DNA of 64,000 nt, taken from NCBI GenBank assembly GCA_963575745.1, contig CAUYUJ010015283.1, forward strand, positions 210,910 through 274,909, written 5' to 3'. The stretch comes from Prorocentrum cordatum (lineage: Eukaryota > Sar > Dinophyceae > Prorocentrales > Prorocentraceae). Each line of letters begins with the position of its first letter. Position 1 is the stretch's first letter. Both the position numbers and the translations under genes were made by a program. The notes below the pieces were generated by a model that was not told where the DNA came from, made no database searches, and saw only the letters and a program-made list of their open reading frames with translations. Positions 18,501-28,800 of the stretch are shown piece by piece.

Positions 18501-20698
18501 GCTTGTTCGGGGCCTCTTGGACCGTCTCAGGGCGTTCCTGGCCCGTCTGCCGCCGTCGAAAGCCGTCTTGGGGGCCTCTCTGAACCGAAATGGGGCCCTC
18601 GTGGGGCGCTTCTGGGCCGTCCTGGAGACCATCCCTGGCGTCTTGGAGGCCTCTTGGGTTGGGCCGCATTGGGGCCCTCTTGGGCCGTCTTGTGGACCTC
18701 GCCCTTCTGAAGCCATCTCCGATGCCATTTAGGCGATCGTGGGGCGATCTTAGGGGACTCTTAGGCAGTCTCTGGCGGTTGAAAGGCCGAAAAGAAGCAA
18801 GTGTCAAAGTCTTTCAAATACATGAGGGAAAACGTTGGTTTTGCCTCCTCAGGGCCTTCCTAGATACTGTTCAGGAGGCCGCTTCGGCCGTCCCGGGGGC
18901 TTTGGGGGGCCGTCTTTTGAGCCGTCTTGGGCCATCTTGAAGCCAGCTTGGGCCGTCTTGGTTGCTTCTTGAGCGAACTTGGAAGCATCTTGGACCCTTG
19001 TGGCCCGTCTTGGAGACCATCTTTGACAAGATTGGGCGAACTTAGAGGCCATCTAGGACCATCTTGGCCGTCTTGGGGGCCCTGTGGAGAACATGACGCG
19101 CGGGAAGATCAACGTGCACTGCAAATGCCGGGTGGCCAGCGCGCTGTGCCGAAGCTTCATTTAAAGATAACCAAAGTCCATTTGAAGTTCAGCACGCCAG
19201 GCACCCCTCAAAGACCACAGGGGGGGGCGGATCGAATAGCATTCAGCCGATCCCGCCACCGCGCCTGGGTTGTAGGTCAGAGACCTATGGGATGCTTGTG
19301 GGGATCTCTTGGGAGGCCTCTCGGAAGACTCTTGGATTCGGTTTGGGGGAGTCTTGGGGGCCTCTTGGGGGCCTCCTGGGGCTTGTGGGGGGGCTCTTGG
19401 GGGCCTGCTGGCGGTCTCGGGGGCCATCTTGGGGCGAAAGGCTCGAAATGTCGGGTCGGGTTCCCTCTCTGAGGCCTCTTCTTGAGCCTATCTTAGTGCC
19501 CTACTGGGCAGTCTTGGGGCCATCTTGGGCCGTCTGAGACGCACACTAGGGGCTTGTTGGGGCGATCTTTGGGGCCTCCTGGGCCGTCTTGCAGCGTCGA
19601 AATCTTTCAAAACGACTGATAGGAAATGTATGATTTGGGCATCTCGGGGCCCTCTTGAGGGCCTCTTGGAGCCGCTTGGGGCGTCTTGGGGCCTCTTGGG
19701 CCGTCTGTGGGCCATCTTGAGCGTCTTGGAACAATGTTTCGGCGACTCGGGGCCATGTTGGACCACCCAGGCCCGTGTTGGGGCCCTCCTGGGCGGGCTG
19801 CCGTCTCGGAGCCCACGCGAAACACCCCCGGGTCGCCTGGGAAACCCGGGGTCCTGGCCATGAAAAAGTTTGGGAATTGTTTTACCTCTCGGGGTTGCAT
19901 GAGCCTTGGGGCACTCCACTTCGTGCTGAAGGCATGGTGGCGGACTACGAGCTCATCCAGGAGGCTGGGGACTGCATCTTCATCCCCTATGCCATGCTCC
20001 ACCAGGTGGAGAAGCTTGGCGACGATCTGCAGGTTGCAGTGTCGTGGATGTTCCTTCCCGAGACGATATACGACGAGGAGGTCTGCAAGGAGGCCCCATT
20101 GGAAGAGGATTTGCCACTTGCTGTGATGGACACTTTGTACATGTACACCGGTAAGGGCATCATCCCCCAGGGGTACGCGGACCCCCGCATGTTCGTCGAC
20201 GGGCTGGCAAGAAGGATGAAGGAGCGCAAGGTAGAGTACCTCACGTTGGACGCTTTCACGAGCGAAGTGTCCCGAGGAGGCGCCATTCTAGCCACGGTCA
20301 AAGACCGCAAGAAAAAAATTAAGAAGATATTCAAGCTGTTGACTTCCTACGCCAGCAACCCCGACAGGGGCCTCAGATCCGAGGAGCTCCACAAAATCCC
20401 CCTCCGCCTGTGGTGCAAGCCCGCGGCGGAGGGCGACGACGAGGGCCCCCTGCCGTGCGACGTGGGCCAGGAGTACGAGTTCTGCGACGACGCGGAGTTC
20501 AAAAAAATGGACGACTATGTCAGGCAGCAGCTGTCCAAGACTGCCGCCGCATCCCGTAACCCCCCGACGCCCGAGGCGCCGCAGCCCACGCACCGGCGGG
20601 TGTACCCGTCGGGCAGGAGCTCCGCGCTGGCGGAGGCGGCCGCGGCCAGGCAGCGCGCCTCGCAGTCCAGGCAGCGGCCACGGCCGGACGAGCTGTAG
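15516..20698 (+). CDS. Signal peptide / EF-hand / JmjC-type (cupin) protein, four exons
   Basis: Proposed exons are 15516-15595, 16404-16546, 16763-17695 and 19932-20698, totalling 1923 nt, exactly in frame (640 residues). Exon 1 encodes a signal peptide (MASHCAGLWGRLLLGLLLAA). Exons 2-3 rebuild an EF-hand pair: a weaker loop (GDGNGRVTAED) across the intron and a canonical loop DKNSDGIMDAAE at about residues 95-106. The cupin core has the iron-binding His-x-Asp in FHYDKEW (His314, Asp316; 17479-17487) and the distal His409 in IPYAMLHQV (20000-20002), the arrangement of Fe(II)/2-oxoglutarate oxygenases. The C-terminus ends RPDEL, loosely like an ER-retention signal. The inferred role is a calcium-responsive hydroxylase or demethylase of the secretory pathway; the substrate is unknown. 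The first two introns are well supported (GC-AG, GT-AG); the exon 3/4 junction (GA-AG) is tentative. Confidence 0.82.
15855..16035. repeat. Dispersed repeat R1, copy in intron 1
   Basis: Starting at TATGCTCGGGGGG, this stretch aligns by eye with 20893-21130 and more loosely with 24648-24885. Shared blocks are GCATCGACCC, TCGCCGACAG, GTGCGGATTCGC and CGATTTCAGGTCGATG. It is the most diverged copy and accounts for part of intron 1. Confidence 0.6.
16546..16767 (+). mobile_element. Introner: TIR element forming intron 2, with 6-bp target duplication
   Basis: GGTCGT occurs at 16546-16551 and 16762-16767, flanking an element with imperfect TIRs (GGTACGATCGAAGTGGG at the left; the inverse of the right end reads GGCACGCCCGAAATGGG; 17 of the first 22 bases match). 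Splicing G|GT...AG|GT (intron 16547-16762) restores the reading AACGGTCGTGTGACT and an EF-hand loop. The intron's GT comes from the first duplicate, and its AG is formed by the element's last A plus the first G of the second duplicate. This is how introners are known to create introns. Related copies lie at about 25609-25822 and 30559-30763. The 216-nt intron is a multiple of three and stop-free in the host frame. Confidence 0.85.
17880..19860 (+). repeat. 10-11 bp G-rich tandem array filling intron 3
   Basis: Units such as GCCTCTTGGGG and GCCGTCTTGGG recur every 10-12 bases, interrupted by a GGA tract (about 18350-18414) and unique islands (about 18060-18250 and 19090-19290). Translated, they give endless Leu-Gly-Ala-Ser-Trp-Gly strings in all frames, which are artefacts. 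Runs of three to five G every 10-11 bases make the coding strand prone to G-quadruplexes. Confidence 0.85.
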
Positions 20699-20892
20699 GC
20701 CCCCGCCCGCTGCCTCGGAGGCGCCCAAGGGGGTGGAGGGTGATCACCACGGGCTGGCGGACATCCTGGCCAGGGCCACGAGGCCTCCCGGATTTCACGG
20801 CCCGTCCTCTCCTCTCAGCACGCTCCCCGGCCCGCGCACCCATCCGCGCACATGATGCCTCGGGCCATGGATCAGGGGCGACCTTAGGGTTG

Positions 20893-21130
20893 AGATATGC
20901 TCAGGGGGGATGCATCGACCCCCAATCGTCCACAGATCACCGACAGAGGTCCGACAGTCCACGATGCCCAGGAGCGTGCGGATTCGCCATCGGGGGCCTC
21001 TCGCCAGTCTATCGGCGATGTATCGCCGATTCCAGCTCGATGCCTTCTCCCCCTCAGCCAGCCCCCCCCGGAGGTTGCCCCTCAGCAGGGCGTGTTGCTG
21101 AAGGGCGTTCGGTCAAGTCTCGTCTGCTGC
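20893..21130. repeat. Dispersed repeat R1, copy 2
   Basis: It contains the block from CCAGGAGCGTGCGGATTCGC to GGTCAAGTCTCGTCTGCT, which recurs almost unchanged at 24712-24872. A near-palindrome ATCGGCGATGTATCGCCGAT lies in its centre. It sits about 200 bp downstream of the JmjC-type stop codon. Confidence 0.8.
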
Positions 21131-21429
21131 TCCCCCTGCTCTTGCCCTCGGCCGCACAGGGCTTCTCGACGCAGGCGGGGCCGCAGTCGCTCCCGGCCAG
21201 GGGCCCGAGGTCCCGTGCACGGACAACTGGCTCGAACCCTGCGGCGCAGGATGCCCTCGGACGGGGTTGCAGGACGAGGATAATGTTTAAAAGCGGTTTA
21301 AACAAATTATGACCCCCCCCTCCCCCCCCCTCGGATCCCGACTGCCATTAATTCGCATCCGAATAACTATTTGTGTTATCTGTCCCCCCTGGAAAAAATT
21401 CCGTTTATGCCGATCAATGCCACTTGTAC

Positions 21430-22990
21430 ACACCTCGGCACCAGGGAGAATGCCAATGGGGATGTTCCCGTCTTCCGATCAGAGAATTAATTGTTACATT
21501 GGGTTTTCGCCATTGGGTTTTGAAGTTCAACCTCGCGCCCGTGATATACAGTCTATCAGCGGTATGCCGCCGCCGCGCGCGCGCGCGTTGGCGATTGGCA
21601 CTTGGGCGTTCAACGTCGTATGTCCACATGGGGATGTTCCCCTCTTCCGATCAGAGAATGAATGTTTCCATTTGGTTTTCGCCATTGGGTTTTGGAGTTC
21701 CACCTCGCTCCCGTTGAATAAACATATCAGCGGCATGCCGCGGCCAGCGCGCGCGCGGGCGATTGGCATTTGTGGATTCAGTGCCGCATATCCACGTGAG
21801 GATGTTCCCGTTTTCCGATCCGAGAATGAGTTTTTACATTGGGTTTTCGCCAGTGGATTCTGGAGTTCAACATGGCTCACGTTGTAGAAAAATTGATCAG
21901 CGGCATGCCGCCGCCGCCGCGCGCGCGCGCGCGTTGGCGATTGGCATTTGTGCATTCAGTGTCGTATATCCACATGGAGATGTTCCCGTCGTCCGATCAG
22001 AGAATGAATGTTTACATTTGGTTTTTCGCCAATGGAATTTGGAGTTCAGCATCGCTCCCGTTGTATCAAATTTACCAGCGGCATGCCGCCGCCGCGCGCG
22101 CTGGCGATTGGCATTTTTGAATACCGTGTTTTGTATCCACATTGTGATGCCCCCGTCTTCCGATCAGAGAATGAATTGTTACATGCGGTTTTCGCCATTT
22201 GTTTTTGGAGTGCCGCATCGCTCCCGTTGTATCCAATCTACCAGCGGCATGCCGCCGCCGCGCGCGCGCTGGCGCTTGGCATTTTTGCATTCAGTGTCGT
22301 ACGTCCACATTGGGACGTTCCCGTCTTCCGATCAAAGACTGAATATTTACATTGGGTTTTCGCCATTGGGTTTTGGAGTTCAACATGGCTCCCGTTGTAT
22401 AAAAATCGATCAGCGGCATGCCGCCGCCGCGCGCGCGCGAAATTTCGCCCTGTTGTGTCATGTGTGTGTATATATATATAATCAGCGGCATGCCGCCGCC
22501 GCGCGCGCCCGACATTTCTGCATTCAGTGTTGCATATCCACATGGTGATGTTCCCGTTTTCCGATCAGAGAATGAATTTTTACATTGGGTTTTCGCCATT
22601 GGGTTTTGGAGATAAACATCGCCCCCGTTGTATAAAACCTATCAGCGGCATGCCGCCGCCGCGCGCGCGTTGGCGATTGTCATTTGTGCATTCAGCGTCG
22701 TATATCCACATGGGGATGTTCCCGTCTTCCGATCAGAGAATGATTTTTTACATTGGGTTTTCGCCATTGGGCTTTGGAGTTCAACATGGCTCCCGCTGTA
22801 TAAAAATCGATCAGCGGCATGCCGCCGCGCGCGCGCTGGCGCTTGGCATTTTCGCATTCAATGTCGTATATCCACATGGGGATGTTCCCGTCTTCCGATC
22901 AGAGAATGAATCTTTACATTGGGTTTTCGCCATTGGGTTTTGGAGTTAAACATCGCCCCCGTTGTACAAAATCTATTAGCGGCGTGCCGC
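21430..22990. repeat. Satellite array, unit about 168 bp, nine to ten copies
   Basis: Each unit contains the 12-bp palindrome GCGGCATGCCGC followed by CCGCCGCGCGCGCG, then TTGGCGATTGGCATTT, TATCCACATGGGGATGTT, CCGATCAGAGAATGAAT and TTTTCGCCATTGGG. The palindrome starts at 21559, 21730, 21900, 22078, 22244, 22413, 22485, 22645, 22814 and 22979. Spacing is 160-178 bp except for one short 72-bp unit. Because the unit is close to a multiple of three, frames stay open for up to 261 codons; they are repeat-derived. Confidence 0.95.
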
Positions 22991-24000
22991 ATTTGCGTGT
23001 TCAGCGCCGCTTCGCAACCCAAACAGGGCGCGCGGTGCGCAGGGAGTGGTCCTTGAGCGCAGTCTCTACCCGGGGTCGCGCAGCGTGGCAGGCGTGGCCT
23101 GACGCCAAGAGGGGGTGCGCAGGAATCTGCCCCTGCACGCAGGGCGCCAGGGCGGTCGCGGGGACGTCTCCAGCGATCCAGTTTGCCCCGCCTCCTTTTC
23201 GTTTTCTATAGGCGCACTACAGCGCTGGGGGAAACCATTTTTAAAATTGTCTCCCCAAAATAATGTTTTAAACCGTTCTTAGACACTCCGTTCCAGAGCG
23301 TTCCGGCGCCCCCCATGAGCCAGCCCCCCGCGGACGTTCCCCCCAACCCTCTTCCAGGCCCCCCCCCGTCGGCGCACCCGACCGCCCGCAGGCCGCGGCC
23401 GCCCGCCCGCCCGCGGGGTGCTTGCGCGCTGCGCGCCCCGCACCGCCCCCCAGCCGGAGTCGCGCGCGGGGTGCAGCGCGGAAGGCCGCACGCCGGCCCT
23501 CGGCACGGCGCCTGGGCGCACCATCGAAAGCACATGCTGCCCTGATTCTTCCAGGTGGTCGTTTTCTCATGCACTGTTTTGCAGATCGGCGCGGGCCCTC
23601 GGTCCCCCCCTCCCGCCCCCTCCCATGGAGTGGGTCTTGGCTGTTTTTGGGCGCCTCCTGTTTCCAGCAGGCGGAGTCTCCCCCCCACAGGACGCACTCC
23701 CCCCCCCCGTCCGCCCAATGTCGAAACGCCGAGTAAGAAAACGTTTACCACGCTGCCCTGATCCCAGAGAAAAATAAACTGCACAAGCATAAACTTTCGG
23801 AACTCTGCGCGGATGCCTTGGATCGGAGTTTGGCCCGCCTGGCGGCGCCTCCATCGCCGCCCTTGACGCGCGCCGCGCGCCAGTGAGGGGGTTCTAGTGC
23901 CGATCCCGGAAATTCGCGCGGAGCTCTAAAAGCTTATGTTTATGCATTTGATGTTTCTCTAAAAATGAGGTCGAAGTAGATGGGGTTTCAGGATGCCGCC
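22991..24000. other. GC-rich spacer without a supported gene
   Basis: This stretch follows the satellite and contains very GC-rich DNA (23300-23500) and C-runs (23600-23720). Overlapping frames on both strands have the composition of random GC-rich sequence. Confidence 0.5.
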
Positions 24001-24093
24001 GCATCGCCGATGCATCGGCGATGCGGCTCGATGCGTAGCCTAAACTTACTCTACGCCGATGCATCGCCGACATCGCTGGTGCATCGGCGATGC
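24001..24093. repeat. Palindrome cluster built on GCATCGSCGATGC
   Basis: Bases 24001-24024 form a perfect 24-bp palindrome made of GCATCGCCGATGC and its inverse sharing ATGCAT. At 24061-24070 and 24084-24093 the same arms (GCATCGCCGA / TCGGCGATGC) recur with a 13-bp loop. Similar arms appear inside dispersed repeat R1. Confidence 0.85.
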
Positions 24094-24198
24094 ACTTGCG
24101 CTTTGACATGATCATCCGGCCCCATATACTGGGACCCCATTTCGGAAGTCTCCGTCTTTGCAGGGAGCTGCAAAACCGAGAGAGCCAGGGAGGGAGGT

Positions 24199-24199
24199 G

Positions 24200-24253
<54 letters not shown>
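24199..24253. repeat. (GAC)n microsatellite
   Basis: About seventeen GAC triplets in an unbroken run. It encodes poly-Asp or poly-Thr in incidental frames. Confidence 0.95.
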
Positions 24254-24647
24254 GGAGGGTATCAAGATAGTCCTCTGCCTCTACGTCTTATTGCGGTAAT
24301 GTATACACATTGGGCCCAATGCAGCTTGGAGATTGAAAGGAAAGGAACGTCATAAACATAGTTAAGCTTTCTTAGGTCCGCGCGGTTTTCTTGGATCTGC
24401 CTTTGCCCCCACCCCACCCCACCCTGGAGCGCGCAGCGCGACGGCGGCGGCGCCGCCAGGAATATCCAGCGCCGATCCAAGAAATCTTCGCGGACCTTCG
24501 ACAGTTTACGCTTGTGTTGACGAGTCGATTGAGGAGTTCTGCATCAGTCACTCGGCATCGGCAGTTGCAGGATACCAGTGACCAGTGCAGTCCCCCGTTC
24601 TGCCGGATGCACTCGGCAATTTGGGGACGTCAATTCGCTGTTCCGCC

Positions 24648-24885
24648 CGTGTATGCTCGGAATGCGGTGCCGTGCGCACGCGGAGTGCCGATGTGGGCCC
24701 GCGCACCCCGCCCAGGAGCGTGCGGATTCGCCATCGGGGGCCTCTCGCCGGTCCATCGGCGATGTATCGCCGATTCCAGCTCGCTGCCCCGCCCTTGAGC
24801 CAGACCCCCCCGGAGGTTGCCCCTCAGTAGGGCGTGTTGCTGAAGGGCGTTCGGTCAAGTCTCGTCTGCTCTCGGAGCGTTCGGG
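24648..24885. repeat. Dispersed repeat R1, copy 3, ending in palindromes
   Basis: It is near-identical to copy 2 across 24712-24872. Immediately to the right (24873-24935) is a cluster of inverted repeats: CTCGGAGCGTTC, CGTTCCAGAGCGGAACG and the perfect 16-bp palindrome AGCGTTCTAGAACGCT. Confidence 0.8.
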
Positions 24886-25070
24886 TAACTCCGTTCCAGA
24901 GCGGAACGCTCTCGGAGCGTTCTAGAACGCTCTGAGAAGACCGCGGCGCCCGAGACATCCTCCAGAGCCGCCGGATCTCAGAGGTTTTAGATCTATCTTC
25001 ACCCAATGTTATCCTCTTCTGGCTTCGATTGTGAAGGCCTGACGGCCGGTGCCGCCTACATTGAAAGACA

Positions 25071-25413
25071 GAGGAGGAGGAGGAGGAGGAGGAGGAGGAG
25101 GAGGAGGAGGAGGAGGAGGAGGAGGAGGAGGGGGAGGCGGAGATAAGGAGGAGGAGGAGGAGGAGGAGGAGGAAAAGGACTCCCCCCTGGGACCCCCCCC
25201 ACCTGGGGAGGAGGACCCGAGGAGGACCGGCGCGCCGGAGAAGGACCGGCGTGGGCGAGGAGGACCCCCAGAGGCAATGCGAATTTTACCCCCCCCCGGG
25301 ACCTCCCCCCCCGCTGGGGAAGGGACAAAGGAAAGGGGCTTCCCTTTGACGTAATGAGGACGTGGATGGAATCCCATCAAGTTGCGAATCCGTTCCCCGA
25401 ACGAGGAAGGGTG

Positions 25414-25460
<47 letters not shown>
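25071..25460. repeat. GGA tracts and a (CT)n run
   Basis: Two GGA tracts (25071-25132 and 25148-25171), a G/C homopolymer-rich stretch, and a (CT)n run (about 25413-25460). No gene is supported here. Confidence 0.85.
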
Positions 25461-25462
<2 letters not shown>

Positions 25463-25608
25463 CCGACGGGAGAGGAGGATGGGAAAGAGGGGACGAAAGA
25501 AGGCTCCCCGACGACGGGACCGGACAGACACCGCACACACGCCGACAGGGTCGGCGGATTTATGCACCACTCAGACCTTCAGAATGATTGCCGGGGGTGC
25601 GGCAGCTC

Positions 25609-25822
25609 GGTACGATCGAGATACGTACGGAAACAATGTGCACGATGACCAGCAGCATCTATTGTTCAATCAATAACAGGATTCGTTGTCGGTGTCACCG
25701 CGGACGTTGCCCATTTGAGACAGAAGGCCGCCTGCCAAACAGCGGCCGCTGCCGGTTTGGGACAACATGTGTTGTTGGACATCGTACCTTGTTTTGTCCG
25801 TGCCAATTCTGGGCGCCCAAAA
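25609..25822. mobile_element. Introner-family TIR element, second copy
   Basis: It begins GGTACGATCGAGATACGTACGG and ends with the inverse of GGGCGCCCAGAATTGGCACGG. The interior matches the JmjC intron element and the copy at 30559 (CCGCGGACGTTG, AACAGCGGCCGCTG, GGGACAACATGTGTTG). No clear target duplication and no flanking exons were recognised, so whether it is spliced is unknown. Confidence 0.7.
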
Positions 25823-28800
25823 CAATGGAGGGCGCTTAAGTTGACAAAACCATCGAACCCCAAAGCCATGACCCATGCTGCACATGCTGATTTCGGGGCG
25901 TCGGGGATGGGATCAGACTTCTCCCCGAGCGTGTAAGGGTTCGAATAGATGATCCATGTACTGTCTCTCCTGGAGCCCGAGCTTCGAGCCTGCCGCCTGC
26001 CAGATTGCTTCAAGACCGTGGTCGCGTGCACGGCCCGCGCACGTGACCCCGCGTTCTGTCCTTCGGGCGCCTCTCGACGCCAGGTGTTCGAGATGCCAGG
26101 TTTTCGGGCGCGTTCATATGTTCTCGAAGATTTTCCAACCCGGCATAGGTTGCGGCAGCTGCGCCTCGCCGAGCGCGCAATTGTCCTGAACGGTTGTTGG
26201 AGGCCCGAGTTATTGCACGAAAACCATTGGGGGAGGCAGGAAGGGGCGATATCGAGGAGGAGGAGGAGGAGGCGGAGGAGTAGCAGGAGGAGGAGGAGGA
26301 GGTGGAGAAGGAGAAGGAGGAGGAGGAGGAGGAGGAGAAGGAGGGGAGGACGATATCGCGGAGTTCTTCTGTTCGGGTGCCTTTTCTGTGTCGGGCGTCA
26401 CCCTGGCTCCTCGATTTGCCATTGCGCCCAGTGGTTCCCATTCTCCTCTTGATGATTTTGATCGGCGCGTGTTGCTGCAATGCTGGGCAGCAGATCTGGG
26501 AGTGGGTGCCGCGCGAGGTCGGTCACGTGGAGAAGTACTACGAGAAAAAGATTAACGGCAAGAGACAGCAGCTCACAAAGGCACTGTCTTCGTGCATCCG
26601 TTGCTGTGTGTTTCGATGTCTCTCCCCTGGATAGTCTTCCCCGCCTCTCTCGTCCGGCGTCGTGGCGAAAGGGTCGACCTCGACAGACATTGGCCCACAT
26701 GATGTGCAATGTGCGCTGCATTATTGACGCTTCGCGTGTCCCCACCAGCCCATCCAGAAGCGATTGCCAGGCGAGTTGCCCTGATCAGGTAAGCGTAGGA
26801 TCATACAGTGGAACAGAGATATAATGTGTATGAGAGAGAGGAAAAAAGGAGAGAGAGAAATAAAACAAAAAAGAGAAAGAGAGAGAGCTGCCAAACCGGA
26901 GCTCGGTGGCACCATTCGAAGGTTTAGTGGCCATTTGGAGCCGTTTTGTGGCAGAATTGGAGCCTCTCGGAGGCATGCTGGAGAGCACCTTGAGCAATAT
27001 TGCGCGATGTTGTGTTATAGTGATAACCATCTTGAGCTGTCTGAAGCCACTGTGTAGCCTTCTTGGGCCTTCTTGGACGATCTAACCCGTCGCGCCACTT
27101 CCACTTCCAGACCCGGGGGACGGGAGAGGGGGCGGGGTCAAACCCCAGCGGGAACACCACAGACTGTCACGCTCACTCCCGTTCCACCTCTCGCCTTGTA
27201 AGTACGTAGCACCCGATGTGGACAAACGTCGCCATCGGACGGACAGCCATCGGGAATCAATCTCGACGCCAGTTGTGCGTCCTCCGCGGGGTGCGCCACG
27301 CGTGCCAGATGCGGCACGCGCACCAGGCGCCCCGAGGCCCAAGCGTGCTAGGCGCGCCTGCTACGCCAGATGCGCCGCGTGCTCCAGGTGCGCCGAGTGT
27401 GCCACATGCTCTCTCTGGCCGCGCCAGGTCCGCGGGTCGCGGGCAGAGTGCGCCAGATGCGACAGCGCACATGACATGACAATCCCGCTTAGAGCCGGCT
27501 GGGGGCTCTGAGGTGGCCCACCATGGGCTCCGTCGAGCAGGAGGGGTGTGTGGGGGGGGGCGAGCGAGGTTCGAGGTTCTGGGCTCGAGGAGGTTTTTGG
27601 CTTATTCGGCCTCCTGGGGCTGTTTTCATGCCCTCGGACCGTCGAACCAGATCCGGGATGAAAAATTTCACCAGATGGACCTTGGAGGGGTCATGGGGCC
27701 GATTTTGAACGGATTTGCTTTTTATCCCCCCTTCTTGACCGATTTTCTCGAGGTCCATCCAGTTAAGACCCCCTGGCCGCCTCCAACATCCCGAAATGCG
27801 TCGACATCCCAACAACGCTTGGCAAACAAAGGCCAGGGCAAAGTGGCGGCGTATGGTCAGCCAGGTGTATGGCGTGCGCACCCGCAGTCGGTTTGCATAC
27901 GCGTTTGATCGGGATGGTGGGTCTTCTCACAGTAGACAAATATGAGTCATACACGCAATCCTTGACACAAGCCTATGCCAAATGTTCACTGGGTGGCTGG
28001 AGATGGGGTGTTTCGCAATGAGAAGCAAGTTTAAACCCTGGCCGGAATGGTAGAAGGGGTTGGAAGAAGAAGCGCATTCAAGCATACAGGTTCAGGACGT
28101 GGGTTGTAAGATAGGGCTCTAGCCCCAAAGGTGTTTAGCCCATGTCACATATGTTGATGTGCATGTTTCGGTTGATGATGATTTGGATTATTTTGACATC
28201 GCGTTTTGGGCCAGGGCTCCCCAATGCCCCCTTCAACGCCGTCTGGTTATTGTGGTTGTTGTTGGTGGTGGTGTTGTTGTTGTGCTTTGCCTCGGCAGCT
28301 TGTACGAGATCGTAGTGCCAGCATCTGTGTTGTTATACTGCCATGGTTGCCCAAGTTCTCATATTGTATCACTAGTGACGGTTCTCTGGAAAGTGCTAGT
28401 ATGTTGGATTAGGGGATTGAGTGTGTCGCATTATGTTCGTTGTTGGTTTTGTGTTTGCGGCCGCCGATCTTTATTGCACAAACCTATTTTCCGCAGGGGG
28501 CCGTTAGCTGAACAACCGGCCCCTCTCCGTGGTGATGAGTTCTGAAATTGGCGGTCTGTACTGAGTGTTGTTGCTGGCCTTCGCAGCCTCAAGGTCGATG
28601 TTCCAAGGGGTAGGTGTCTTAACTGATCTGACGTATGCCACTCCAAGCAGTAATTCTGGCAAGCGCAAGGCGAAGTCACCGCGCCGTCGCCTGCCAGAAG
28701 GTTGCCCTCCACACTGCGCAGTCCTGGCGACATGACGTGGCCGAGTGCAAACCCAGGGCGGGCTTCTCGGCAAGTTTTGCGTCCCACCTCCTCGTAAAAC

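Noticed and set aside
17880-19472. Gly/Leu/Trp-rich repeat proteins in the G-rich arrays
   Set aside because: The Leu-Gly-Ala-Ser-Trp pattern appears in every array, in all frames and inside an intron, so it follows from the 10-11 bp repeat.
21763-22548. 261-codon frame across the satellite
   Set aside because: It repeats with the 168-bp unit, whose length is near a multiple of three; neighbouring frames are open too.
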